A stretch of 64,000 bases of DNA from Limonium bicolor (taxonomy: Eukaryota > Streptophyta > Magnoliopsida > Caryophyllales > Plumbaginaceae): NCBI GenBank assembly GCA_023374045.1, contig CM041779.1:268594131-268658130 (forward strand), written 5' to 3'. The notes beneath the pieces are model-generated. The model was not told the origin of the DNA. It did no database searches and saw only the letters and a list, made by a program, of their open reading frames with translations. The position numbers and the translations under genes were made by a program. The first letter of the stretch is position 1; each line of letters starts with the position of its first letter. Below, piece after piece: positions 20,855-32,219 of this stretch.

Positions 20855-22366
20855 TATGCTTTTGCTCTATATAAATTCAGGGCCGGCTAAGTAGCCGGTG
20901 CATTCTGATCTTAACAGGCCTTTAATTTGTGGGGTCCAAAATTATTAATTGAAATTTACTTTTTTATACTACTGCTAAAATAAATAAAAATAATAAAATT
21001 GTGAGATTAGAATGAAATTCACTCTCAATTTATCTTCTCTCACTTTCTCAATTAAGTCTTTTTTTTTCTCTAGAAAGTACGGTGTCACTTCAATACCCAT
21101 TACCCTCTTCAGTTGGTTTCTTCTCAATCATACTTCTTTTCTTCATCCTCTTTCTACTTCATCCTGTTCTGTGTACATCTTCTGCTCATTGGAAAAAATT
21201 TTGCACACTCAAAACGATGACATAAAGCCCTGCTCAAAATCTCTGGTATTTACTATCTTCAATTTCTTCTTCTAGCCTCCCTTTTAGTGTCCAGCAGATA
21301 GTCTCAACCCAAAAAAAGAGAAAACAATCTGTTTTCCAATCAGTTTACAAAGAAAATTTCCATATTTATTTAATTATTTTATACTTACTCATTTAATCTT
21401 CAAGCTTGAAGTGGTCGTTGGCATTGGGAGAGAAATTAGCACCGGTAAGTTATATAATCTTGCAGCAAAGTTTTTTAATTCTTTGATTGCGCTTTTTTCA
21501 ACGTTTCCCTACAATAGATTGATTAATTAGTTAATTTTCACTTAATGTATATGAAAATATGTGTGGAGACTAAATTTAAACTACATTCAGAAAGAAAATT
21601 ATATTAGTGGGGTAAATGTGTTGTGTCAATCATTTATTCATTTTCTAAACCTATTGATTTACTGATCAAAATAACAAGTAATTTGTGTAAATCTGATTTA
21701 TGAAACTAATTTATATACTTGGAGTTTTTTCGTAATGTTAATTTATTTATATTAGTGACATAAATGAGTCCAATAATTTATTATTTACTAAACCTATTTA
21801 CTGCTGAAAAATATCAAGTAATATATGTCAATCTGATTTGTGAAATTAATTTATATATTTAGACTTTCTTTTGCTAAATTGTAATTTATTTATATTAGTG
21901 AGATAAATGCGTCGAATCATTTATTCATTTTCTAAACCTAACTGATGAAAAATAACAAGTAATATGTGTAAATCTGATTTGTGAAATTAATTTATATACT
22001 TGGACTTTGTTTGCTAAATGTTAATTTTATGAATTGATTTTTTGTGTAAAGTTATTACAAATATAAATTTTCTAATTGTTTGAATTATTTTTATCTTGCA
22101 TTCATTGTTTTTTTTCTTCTCTCAAATAATCTCTACTTATTATAGTTGAATTGACTTATCATAATGATGTGTAATTTTATTGTAGTTTTTAATTTGGACA
22201 ACGGAAGGATTTCTACAAAACATATGATCATCAAGGGAGCAACTGAGCTGAAGTGTAAGGGCAGCAGAAATAGAGATTGTATCAACTATTACATTTCACG
22301 TTTTATCATTTCTACTCAGATTTCTCACTTTTTTTAAAATATATTATACATAGTGAAGTATTTAAA

Positions 22367-23522
22367 ATGTCATCTAGAATCAGAAAGTATGACTCTAGCT
22401 GCGAAAAGCGTAAAAGAAAAAGAAAATGGAAGAGTTAAAACAATCTCAAAAGGGGCTCTTGATAGGTTTATTACTAAAGAATCTCAAGTTTCATTTGATG
22501 ATCATGCTGATATCATGTTGAGCCAGCTAATGACAATGTAATGACTAATGCTGATTTGATTAACTTGTTTGATGATGAGACCAATAATGTTGGTGCTCTT
22601 GGTGATAGTGATGATCTAAAGAAACATGAGTCATTTAACTTTTCTCCCTCAAAAGATATATTTGATCCACGAAATTGGGATTCACTTGATACTAAAATTA
22701 TTGATGTTTTAGTGATGAAGGGTCCTAAAAGAGATTTGTTAGTTAATAAAGGCCTAAAAGATAAATTTTATAGACGATTTAGTTCGACGTTATATACTAG
22801 AATTTTTCCAAATGAAGAAAATTATGATAGAGATTGCTTGTCTATTCAAAGGAGCTTGAGAGATTGTTTTTATTTTGTTGTAAAATATTTAGAAAAGGGT
22901 CCATAATTGGTCAATTGACAAATGAGGGATTTTGAGATTGGTCACATGTTAGTGCTAGGTTTAGAGAGCATGAGACAAGTAGGGGGCATGTCAAGAACAT
23001 GGTCACTGGGTATAATATACGTTTAGACTTTTAAAAAATGAGACCATTGATAAAAGTTTTCAAGAACAATTGGAGAGAGAAAATGATCATTGGAAAAAAT
23101 GTTGTTTAGAATCATTTATGTTATGAAATTTCTTGGAAAACATAGTCTAGCATTTCGTGGTGGTAAAGAAAGGTTATTTGAAAATAGCAACGAGAATTTT
23201 TTAGGCTTAATTGAGATGCTAGCATAGTTTGACCCTATTGTTCAAGAGCATGTTAAGTGTATTACAAATGATGATCTTCATGTTCATTATCTTGGTCATA
23301 ATATTCAAAATGAATTGATAGGTTTGCTTGCTTCTGCCATTAAATCAGAAATCATCTTGAAAATAAAGCAAGATAAGTACTATTCTGTGATTCTTGACTG
23401 CACTCCGGATTCCAGTCACCAAGACAAATGACTTTGATTCTAAAATATGTTGAAGTTTCTTCTTGTGATGTTCATGTTGAGGAGTCTTTTCTAGGATTTC
23501 TAAATGTGAATGATACAAGTGG
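22367..23522 (+). pseudogene. hAT transposase, N-terminal half (zinc-finger / TTF-type class)
   Basis: It opens MSSRIRKYDSSCEKRKRK, then slips frame at the AAAGAAAAAGAAAA run. It continues QKGALDRFITKESQ, then SKDIFDPRNWDSLD, KGPKRDLLVNKGLKDKF and RRFSSTLYTRIFPNEENYDR. Further blocks reach FLGFLNVNDTSG, where the Athila LTR inserts. This is the order of the plant hAT transposases that resemble zinc-finger MYM-type proteins (TTF-type zinc finger plus DUF4371). Internal stops make it inactive. Confidence 0.85.
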
Positions 23523-23527
23523 CTAGG

Positions 23528-25340
23528 TGATAAGTGTGAAACATATAGGCTTTTTAGGGTTTAATTACCTTATAATTTGCAACAATTCAGGCAATGTTTC
23601 CCACTTATTATGTGTTTTTCCTAAGATTGATGTTTTGATGAGAACTGATGTATTTTATATGCTAAATATAGGAAAAACCCAGAGAAATGAAGACTTTACA
23701 TCATAAGGATTACAATGCAACAAACGGGGAACAAATCAGGAAAAGAGACACAAAAATTGGTCGTGTCCGGGTCAACCTGGCCGGACGCAGAACCGGACGT
23801 CTCACGTCCGGATCTGTGTCCGGTCAAGTTAGCCGGACGTGACCCAAACAAAATTCTGTGTCTTGTCCGGATCCGGACAGCGATCCGGACATATTCCGAG
23901 ATTCAGATCCAAAACCGCTGTCTCACGTCCGGATCCGGACAGAGATCCGGACATGATTCGAGTTTCAGATCTAGAGGTTCTGTGTCACGTCCGGATCCGG
24001 ACACAATCCGGACACAATCCGGACGTCACACAGCGATGAAAAATAAAAACGCACTCGTACTGATAATTGTGCTTTCGGCGCAATTATCAGACGGGCGGCG
24101 CAATTATCAGACCTCAGCATTTATTAATAGGAGAGCCATGCTCAATAAATGAAGGTGACACCAACTCCACTAATCTGTGTCTATTCTCCAAGGCTATTTA
24201 AGGAGTTATCAGCCTTCATTGCAAATCGTCCCAGACTCTCAGAGTCTAATCCTCTCTTCCTCCTCTCTACATACCACCCTCTCTTCCGCGATAATCCATC
24301 CATCTCCATTCACAAATCTTTCTCCGTAAACCTTCACCCTCACTCACAGACAGAACCCTGCTCACTGTGCTTCATTTACCCTTGTCCGACCCACGTCCGG
24401 ATCTGGACGTGCACCAGGAGAACGTGTCCGATCGCGTCCGACCTATACAGCCGGACAAGAGACGTCCGGATCTGTGTCCGACCCAAGACAGCCGGACAAG
24501 AGACGTCCGGATCTGTGTCCGACCCAAGACAGCCGGACAAGAGTGGAATCTGCAGAATCGTCTCGACGGCTTCTAAAATCAGTTTTTCTGCTAATCCCTC
24601 TATCCTTATGCTGTTTATATTGAGCATTGTTATTTTGTCTATGGCTGAGTAGTCGCTTTTAATTTCGGTTTACTATGTATCTCTAGAATAATTATTTCTG
24701 AACCTTTGTGATTTTCTGCAGTACAATAAAGTTCTTTACCCTTATGAATTCTTAGACTTGTTAATCTGATCAATTAATTGAGTCTATCGGTTTGTTAGCT
24801 TATAAGTGAGAACTGCGGCTATCAATTGACTACAGGGAAAGAACCGGTTAGTATAGAGATGGTAATTCCTCTAAAACACTAGCTGACCATTAATCTAGAC
24901 TATGCTTAAAGCAATTAGTAAACAGTGGATTCATAACGAGAGTTAGGATTCGGTCTTTGCTAATTAGAATTCGTGGAGCGGGAGACCGAATACGAGTTAT
25001 CCTTATTCTAGGGTTTTATTCAGAATATTGCAGAAATCACTTAGGGGAAGAATTGCAATCTAGAGAGAAGTAGTAAACCGGAATTTCCTTTATCAAACAA
25101 AAATCAAAACAATTATTTACCTGTTGTTTATTGCTTTTTGAACTCTTTTACGACATATCATCACATACAAAAACCCCCCAATTTCCTGTTATTTGTTTAA
25201 GTAGAAATTAAACTAGCCGCTGCCTCCTTGGATTCGATACTCAGGGAATACTCCGAGATTTAAACTTGCTATAAACGACCGGTGCACTTGCCGTTAGGAT
25301 AAACCCCCAGCACAATTTACCGTTAGGTTTTACCCCAACA
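23528..25340 (+). mobile_element. Athila LTR, solo-type copy (1813 bp) in the hAT transposase
   Basis: It starts TGATAAGTG and ends TACCCCAACA, flanked by the perfect TSD CTAGG (23523-23527 and 25341-25345). hAT coding sequence resumes immediately after, not a PBS, so this copy has solo-LTR structure. It contains two CCGGAC clusters (23762-24028 and 24388-24541). Its twin is 35402-37240. Confidence 0.9.
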
Positions 25341-25345
25341 CTAGG

Positions 25346-26546
25346 GACTTTTTGTTTTTTTGCAAAATGAATTGAAGTCTCTTGATCTTGATATAGATAA
25401 TGTGAGAGGTCAAGGCTATGACAATGGGTCAAATATGAAAGGAAAGCATCAAGAAGTGCAAAAAAGACTATTGAATTTAAATCCAAGAGCTTTTTATAGT
25501 GCTTGTGGTTGTCATAGTCTTAACTTGACATTGTGTGATTGGCTAATTGGTAAGCTAATTCTTAAGTGGTTATATTGTGTCTATAACACTTTTCTTTGGT
25601 ATCATATAACGTATTACACAATCTTTGCAAATTCCACTAAGAGGTGGCAAATCTTAAAAGACAATGTAAAAGGATTAACTCCTAAGTCATTGTCATCTAC
25701 CCGCTGGGAAGTCAAGTTGATAGTGTTAAAGCTATAAGGTTTCAAATTGTGGAAATACGAGAAGCTTTACTTCAAGCTGCAGAATCAGATAATGATTCTA
25801 AAATAAGAAGTGAAGCTAAATCATTAGCCACAAATGAACTTGATGATTATGAATTTTTAACTGCAATAATTATTTGGTATAATCTATTGTGTGCTGTTAA
25901 TATAGTTAGCAAACATTTGCAATCAAAGAATGCTCATTGATGTTGTTGCAATTGAAGAAGTAAAATGTTTGATTTCATTTTTTGAAAAGTATAGGGAAAG
26001 TGGTTACCATGATGCTACTAATATTGCTAAGAATATTTGCGTTGAAATGAATATTAATCATGTGTTTCCTGCTAGACGTGAAATTCGAAGAAAAAAACAT
26101 TTTGATTAGAGTTCACCTGATAAACCTGTATTTCTCCTGAAGATTCCTTTAGAGTTAACTATTTCTTATACATTGTTGATCATGCTATTATTTCTTTGAA
26201 AATGAGGTTTGAACAATACCAAGAATATAAAAAAAATTTGGTTTCTTATTTACATCTGAGAGGTTGCAATTCTTGGATGATTTAAGTCTAATGTCTTGTT
26301 GCACACATCTTGAAAATACACTTAGTAACTGTGGGCAATCTGATATCAATGAAAATGATTTGAATGTAGAGCTTAAGTTACTTAAAGAGTTTTTGCCTAA
26401 TAAAAAGATGGGACCTTTTGAGATTTTGAGCTATTTAAGGTTTGTTGATTGATTTCCTAATGCAACCATTGCATATCAAATTTTGTTGACTATTCCTGTT
26501 ACTGTTGCATCCGCAGAAAGATGTTTCTCGAAGCTCAAGTTGTTAA
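25346..26546 (+). pseudogene. hAT transposase, C-terminal half (copy 1)
   Basis: Blocks in order: LQNELKSLDLDIDNVRGQGY, DNGSNMKGKHQEVQKRLLN, SACGCHSLNLTLCD, FANSTKRWQILKDNVKGLTP, EIREALLQAAESDNDSKIRS, then CTHLENTLSNCGQSDINEND and PNKKMGPFEIL. The hAT dimerisation signature TVASAERCFSKLKLL follows, where LTR C truncates it. A local replacement at about 25551-25605 disrupts the block between TLCD and FANSTKRW. The near-identical second copy is at 37241-38421. Confidence 0.85.
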
Positions 26547-27270
26547 TGAATTACCCTAAACATTAATTACCTTAATTAATAAGGAATTAATTTAAGTGAA
26601 AGTAAATAATAAATAATTAGTCATCTAATGAGCAATATTCATTATGAATTATTATATAAATGTATAGTCCGAAATGGACACCAAACTATATACAAAATCT
26701 CTAACGAAAGAGAGAACATTATTTAGGAGAAATCAACTCCTAAAACTAATACAACATGTAACATATTAATACATGTGCTAATATCACATAAAGTGATAGA
26801 ATTATATAAATATTTTATATAGCCAAACTAAACTATAGTACAACAACCTCTTATATATACATTAAAACAAGAAATACCACATGTTACACCCTAACACATA
26901 AAACAAGTCCATTATACACCCCACTAATGTCACACATTAATGTACAAAAGTTGAAAATCCTTTCCCTTCATTTATGTAGCAGCCGACCATACAGAGGATA
27001 GATAAGAGGGAATGAAATGTTGAAATGTAAAAATAAACAAGGGAAGTACAAGCAAGTACAACCTAGACATAAAGTAATGTTACTTTCTACCAATTAGTAC
27101 CATTCTTCCGTACCTCCCCCTTACAATTCTCGGCAGACCGACCCCTCTTATTTCTCTCCTTGCGTACACAGAACCTTCTCCTTCCTCTGCTCATCTTCAA
27201 GCTCCAAGTTCATCCTTTAATGGCAAGGTAAGCTACAAGCTCTAAAAACTCCATTTTCTTCCACTTTTAT
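26547..27270 (+). repeat. LTR C fragment, copy 1
   Basis: It starts TGAATTACCCTAAAC, a TG-type start like LTR B, at the point where hAT coding stops. It ends where LTR B begins (TTTAT|TGAAATACCCC). No coding potential. It is a partial LTR of an unidentified family, and the second copy is 38422-39148. Confidence 0.6.
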
Positions 27271-28243
27271 TGAAATACCCCAAACCTAGATATGGTAATT
27301 AAATGTTAATTATGATATAATAAGGCTAAATCATGCCTTAGAAGCATTGGTAAACATTTAAACCATAGAAAACACTAAAGACAATTTAAGCAAATACTTG
27401 CTCAAGACTTGGTGTAACCTTGATTAGGACCCAAGGGAATTCTTAGACATTTTTAACATGCTAATGAACATGTTAAATCAATTACCAAAGAAAACCAAGC
27501 TAAAAAACAAGTTAAAACACAAATTGTGCTTTAAGACTCCTTAAAGCACATTTTTGAAAAATTGTTTTAGAAATGGGTTTTGAGTGGCTAAATGACCAAG
27601 TTTATACCTTAATCAACATGTGTACTATTTAGTATCACATTATTAGGCCTAAATCAATGAGAAACCAAAATGTCACAAATTTGTGCACTAATTATGAATA
27701 GTGACCAAATAGTGCCCAATTAAGACTTTAATCTCCTTTAATTAGTCAATGGTCAAAACTTGTCCATAATATCTAGGAAAGGGAGGGGGTCAGTTTCTTA
27801 AGGGGTGAGTCATCACCAATGCTCCAGAATTTTTAGAAAAGAAGAGGGAAAAGGAAATCTACTATTCACTATCTTACCTTTAGCAAAATATCCTTGTATA
27901 CCTCTCTCCTCTCTCCTCTCTTTTCATTTCCTTCCTTCTCCACCGGTTTCTTCATCTTTATTCCTCCCAATAAAACTTTGAAGTTCCAGCACCATTGTTC
28001 TTCAACTTCATTTGCTTGCAAATCCAACTCTAAGCTCCAAATCCAAAACAAAGTGCATATTTGTGCTAGTTGAGTCAAGGCCTTCCATTCTCTCTTTTCA
28101 AAAGTCCAAAATCTGTAGTTGGGCTCCATTGAAGGAGCTCCATTTGAAGAGGAAAGCTCATGTTCTAGAGCTAGTTTAATCTCTCTTTGGTTCAAGGTAA
28201 GAAAAACATTTAAAACTCATCTTTTCTCTCATTTTTGATATGG
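27271..28243 (+). repeat. LTR B, first 0.97 kb (copy 1)
   Basis: It starts TGAAATACCCCAAACC and tracks the solo LTR at 4671 (TTAAAACACAAA / GTGCTTTAAG blocks). It stops abruptly at GATATGG, where Athila gag begins. The second copy continues well past this point (39149 onward), so this end is a rearrangement breakpoint. Confidence 0.85.
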
Positions 28244-29544
28244 ACGGTATCAGTAGAGAGAGAAGGATGAACGACTACACTCGTCCGAACGTGGAGGGAC
28301 TTACATCACCAATAGTAATCCCTGCACTGCCGGAAGGAGTCGAATGGCAATTCAAGACCCATTATGTCACAATGGTCCTCAATGCGCCGCAGTTCAGTGG
28401 AACAATCACTGAAGATCCAAATGTTCACCTCACCTCTTTCCTGCGACTGGTTGGAGCATGTTCAACACCAGCTTCTCAAGAGGTAGCCAGGCTAACTTTA
28501 TTTCCTTTTTCACTCAGGGACAGGGCTGCAGAGTGGTTGAACTCCCTATCTCCAAACAGTATCACTTCCTGGACCGAGCTAGCAAACACATTCCTGGCAA
28601 AATACTTCCCACCATCTCGCATGCTGACCATGAGAGGTGAGATCACCAACTTCAAGCAATACAGTGGGGAGACTCTTTCAGAGGCTTGGGAGAGATTCAA
28701 GGGAATTGTTCGAAGAGTACCACACCACGGTCTTGGAGAGGAAGTCGTGCTACAATCCTTCTACAAAGATCTTGATCCCCAGAGCCGACTTTTGGTGGAT
28801 ACTTGTGCAGGAGGAAGTCTTATGGAGCTTCCAATCAAAAGGATACAGGAGCTGTTGGAAACTCTTTCCAACTCGGCAAATCAGTGGGGAGGCACCAGGG
28901 CATCTACTGAGGTTCCCCCAAGAAAGACCGCTGGGATCTATGAGGTAGATTCGAACACTCTTTTAGCTGCTAGGATGGATAGCATGTCTAAACAATTTGA
29001 GAAGATGTGTGCAATGATGAAACCTCAGTCAAGTGCAGCTGTTGTGACCGACTCTTTTCCACAGTGTGAGTATTGTGGTAGAAGTTCCAATATGTGTCAG
29101 TGTAATCCTCAGCAAAATGAAGAGGTAAACTATCTGGGAAATAGGCAAGGGAACTTCTACAACAACCAAAACAATCAAGGGTATCAGCAGCAGAGGTTCC
29201 AGGGAAATAACTACAGTCAGAGGCCCCCACAGCAGAACACTCAGCATTTTCAGAGACCTCATCAAAATCAGCAAATGCAGAACCAGCAGGCACAGAAACA
29301 GCCAGCTAGTGTGAGTTCAAGTTTGGAGGATATGATGCGGGAGTTTATCCTGTCAACCAATAGGAAACTCGAACAGCAAGAGAGCCTAAATCATGAGAAC
29401 AAGACATTCATCTTGGAGCAGAAAGCCTTCAACAAACATCTTGAGACTCAGATTGCCCAGCTAAATGAAAATTTTTCTGATAGACCTGCTGGGGCTCTAC
29501 CTAGCCAGCCAGAGAAGAATCCTCGCGAATATGCTAAAGAGTGA
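28240..29544 (+). CDS. Athila-lineage Ty3/gypsy gag (intact 434-residue frame)
   Basis: It encodes a retrotransposon capsid protein. Signatures in order are PEDPNVHLTSFL-type (seen as TEDPNVHLTSFLRLVGAC), LTLFPFSLRDRAAEWLNSL, SITSWTELANTFLAKYFPPS, GETLSEAWERFKGIVRRVPH and HGLGEEVVLQSFYKDL, the Athila gag pattern. A cysteine cluster (CEYCGRSSNMCQC) near residue 277 and a Q/N-rich region follow. The likely native start is the second Met (28267, MNDYTRPNVEGL). The ATG at 28240 lies in flanking LTR B sequence and was added by the junction at 28243/28244. The PBS and leader expected upstream are absent. This is the only long uninterrupted mobile-element frame in the window. Confidence 0.9.
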   Translation: MDGISRERRMNDYTRPNVEGLTSPIVIPALPEGVEWQFKTHYVTMVLNAPQFSGTITEDPNVHLTSFLRLVGACSTPASQEVARLTLFPFSLRDRAAEWLNSLSPNSITSWTELANTFLAKYFPPSRMLTMRGEITNFKQYSGETLSEAWERFKGIVRRVPHHGLGEEVVLQSFYKDLDPQSRLLVDTCAGGSLMELPIKRIQELLETLSNSANQWGGTRASTEVPPRKTAGIYEVDSNTLLAARMDSMSKQFEKMCAMMKPQSSAAVVTDSFPQCEYCGRSSNMCQCNPQQNEEVNYLGNRQGNFYNNQNNQGYQQQRFQGNNYSQRPPQQNTQHFQRPHQNQQMQNQQAQKQPASVSSSLEDMMREFILSTNRKLEQQESLNHENKTFILEQKAFNKHLETQIAQLNENFSDRPAGALPSQPEKNPREYAKE

Positions 29545-29699
29545 CTTGAGAGCAGCTTGAGTCCAGCGCTTGATCCCTCGATCCCGAGGCTGAACTTACT
29601 CCGGCTGAAAAAGACAAAATTATCAGTAAAGAGGTAGAAATCATCAGAGACCAGAGTCAGAAAATACTCCAGTTGATAATGGTGCACAGAAAGATGGTG

Positions 29700-30430
29700 A
29701 GCTGACCGGCGAAGTTGTCCAGTCTTCTAGATCACACTCGACGAGCGGTCCCTGAGCTCCCAGTGCCATTCCCAAATCGATTGAAAAAGAGAGACCTCGA
29801 CGAGCAGTTTGGTAAGTTTCTTAGCATCTTTAAAAACTACAATAATATTCCCTTTTCAGATGCTTTGACGCAGATGCCTATCTATGCGAAGTTCTTGAAG
29901 GACATCCTTTCAAATAGAAGGTCATTAGTTGAGAAGGAGACGGTGCAGTTGACAGAAAAATCTCTGCAGTACTTAGCAAGAATCTTCCACCAAAGCTCGA
30001 CGATCCCGGCTTGCCAATCATTCCATGCTCAATAGGTAATGTCGATTGTGGTAAGGGTCTCTGTGATTTGGGAGCTAGCATAAATTTGATGCCTTTATCC
30101 ATGTATCTTAAGCTTGGATTAGGGGAGTGTAACCCTACTCGCATTACTTTACAATTAGCAGATAGATCTATTATCTTTCCAAAGGGTGTGGTTAGAGATT
30201 TGGTTGTTTCTGTTGGTACTTTTGTTTTTCCCGCTGATTTTGTGATTCTAGATATGAGGGAAGACAAGGAAGTACCCTTAATTCTTGGACGCCCTTTCAT
30301 GCGAACAGCTAGGACCCTCATTGATGTTGAGGGTGGTAAGATTATTTTGAGAATGCATGATGAGCAGTTAGTCTTTGACATGTCCAAGTTACTAAACATC
30401 CTTCTGACGTGCATGCCTGTTTCAGTCTAG
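29700..30430 (+). pseudogene. Athila pre-protease linker and aspartic protease
   Basis: LPVPFPNRLKKRDLDEQFGK, then ALTQMPIYAKFLKDILSNRR and ETVQLTEK form the Athila linker before protease. After one frame slip comes the protease: PIIPCSIGNVDCGKGLCDLG with active site DLGASINLMP, then LQLADRSIIFPKGVVRD and EVPLILGRPFMRTARTLIDV. The active-site Asp and the ILGRPF box are intact. Gag ends at 29544 with a stop and a 150-bp non-matching spacer, so the polyprotein is split. Confidence 0.85.
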
Positions 30431-30899
30431 ATGCTATTGATTCTTTGATGCAGGAATATATCTTTGGTCCAGCTGAATTAGATGAGTTAGAAAAATGTTT
30501 AATTAATTCTTTTGATGGAGCTCATGAGGATCCAGAGATTGCTGAGGTTGCATTCCATTTATCAGCTGGTAGACCATTTCGCAGGGGTGCTCATATGGAG
30601 AAGGAGAGATTAGAGCGAGAACCTAAGGAGTTGATTCCCTCCATCAAAGAACCGCCCACCTTAGAGCTGAAACCTCTCCCTAAACATTTAAAATATGTCT
30701 TTTTAGTTGAACCCTCTGGTTTTACCGTTTATCTCTGCAGAGCTAACACATTCGCAGGAGGAGCAACTTTTGCAGGTACTCAGGAAAACAAGGAAGCAAT
30801 TGGATGGTCTGTTGCTGATATCAAGGGGATATCAGGAAATTTCTGCACCACCCACCGCATTCATTTGGAAGAAAACTGCAAGCCAACGGTTCAACCTCA

Positions 30900-31670
30900 A
30901 CGACGTTTGAATCCTAACATGAAAGAAGTGGTGAGAATGAGGTAATCAAACTTTTAGATGCAGGTATCATCTATGCTATTTCAGATAGTGAATGGGTGAG
31001 TCCTACACAAGTTGTACCAAAGAAAGGGGGATTTACTGTCATCCCCAATGAAAAAGGTGAACTAGTCCCTCAAAGGACTATTACAGGCATAGGTGTGTAT
31101 TGATTACAGGAAACTAAATGCTGCAACTAGGAAAGACCATTTCCCCTTCCATTCATTGACCAAATGTTGGAAAGGCTTTCAGGGCATAAGTATTATTGTT
31201 TCTTGGATGGGTATTCTGGTTATTTCAAATTCCTATTGCTATAGAGGACCAGGAAAGACCACGTTTACATGCCCCTATGGAACATATGCCTACCGACCCC
31301 ATGCCTTTTGGATTGTGCAATGCGCCAGCTACCTTCCAGCGATGCATGACTGCTATATTTTCTGATTATCTTGAAAGTGCATCGAGGTATTTATGGATGA
31401 TTTCTCTGTGTTTGGACTAACGTTTGATTCATGCTTGGAAAATTTAGATCAAATTCTAGCCAGGTGCAGAGAGACTCATCTAGTACTAAACTGGGAGAAG
31501 TGCCACTTCATGGTACAGAGAGGGCATTGTGTTGGGTCACAAGATATCAGCAAAGGTATTGAAGTGGACAAAGCCAAGATTGAGGTCATTGAAAAACTAC
31601 CACCACCAGCCTCAGTAAAAGACGTTAGAAGCTTCCTAGGTCATGCAGGGTTCTATAAAGATTCATAAAA
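30900..31670 (+). pseudogene. Athila reverse transcriptase (frame-broken)
   Basis: Signatures run WVSPTQVVPKKGGFTV, CIDYRKLNAATRKDHFPF, PFGLCNAPATFQRCM, then FMDDFSVFG in pieces (the YxDD box is present as FMDD, usual for Athila). They continue CLENLDQILARCRETHLVLN, WEKCHFMV and DKAKIEVIEKLPPPASVKDV. At least four frame changes occur, several at short runs. It is dead unless these are sequencing errors. Confidence 0.85.
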
Positions 31671-31739
31671 GATTTTTCAAAAATCTCAAAACCTCTGTGT
31701 GTCTACTAATGAAAGATGCAGTTTGAGTTTCACAGGTGT

Positions 31740-32160
31740 GTCTTGACGCATTCAACACAATAAAGGAAAAATTGGTGTCTGCTCCTGTAGTTGTTGCCCC
31801 TGATTGGTCTTTACCTTTCGAGATCATGTTGATGCGAGCGACTTTGCTGTAGGAGCAGTCCTTGTCAAAGGCACGAGAAAGTACTGCGAGTTGTTTTATT
31901 ATGCCAGCAAGACACTCAATGACGCTCAGAAGAACTATGCCACCACAGAAAAGGAGTTGTTGGCCATTGTTTTTGCTTTGATAATTCAGACCATATATCA
32001 TCGGGAGCAAAGTCTCATACATACTGATCACTCTGCTTTGAGGTATTTGTTCCAGAAAGCAGATGCTAAGCCCAGGTTGATTAGATGGATCCTACTCTTA
32101 GGAGTTCGACATTGAGGTGAAAGATAAGCCCGGAGTCCAGAACGGAGTTGCTGATCATTT
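31740..32160 (+). pseudogene. Athila RNase H
   Basis: FEIMLMRATLL-like reading switches to DASDFAVGAVL, then YYASKTLNDAQKNYATTEKE and LLAIVFA, then HTDHSALRYLFQKADAKPR, and the tail EFDIEVKDKPGVQNGVADHL. Catalytic positions D, E and D are recognisable. One or two frame breaks. Confidence 0.85.
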
Positions 32161-32219
32161 ATCCAGGATGCAAGTTCCTGATAATGGTATACCAATTAAT
32201 GAATATTTTCCTCATGAAC

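Larger units (their letters stand above)
20878..26546 (+). mobile_element. hAT transposon (left end and disrupted transposase); right end not in window
   Basis: The left terminus is CAGGGCCGGC at 20878, in the usual position for a hAT end. A 1.5-kb AT-rich leader with degenerate repeats (21540-22020) precedes the transposase at 22367. The coding region is interrupted by the Athila LTR (23528-25340) and stops in the C-terminal dimerisation domain, where LTR C begins at 26547. The matching right terminus is not visible. Confidence 0.7.

Noticed and set aside
21012..21275. 87-residue hydrophobic frame in the hAT leader
   Set aside because: AT-rich leader sequence, no homologous motif, and positioned before the recognised transposase start.
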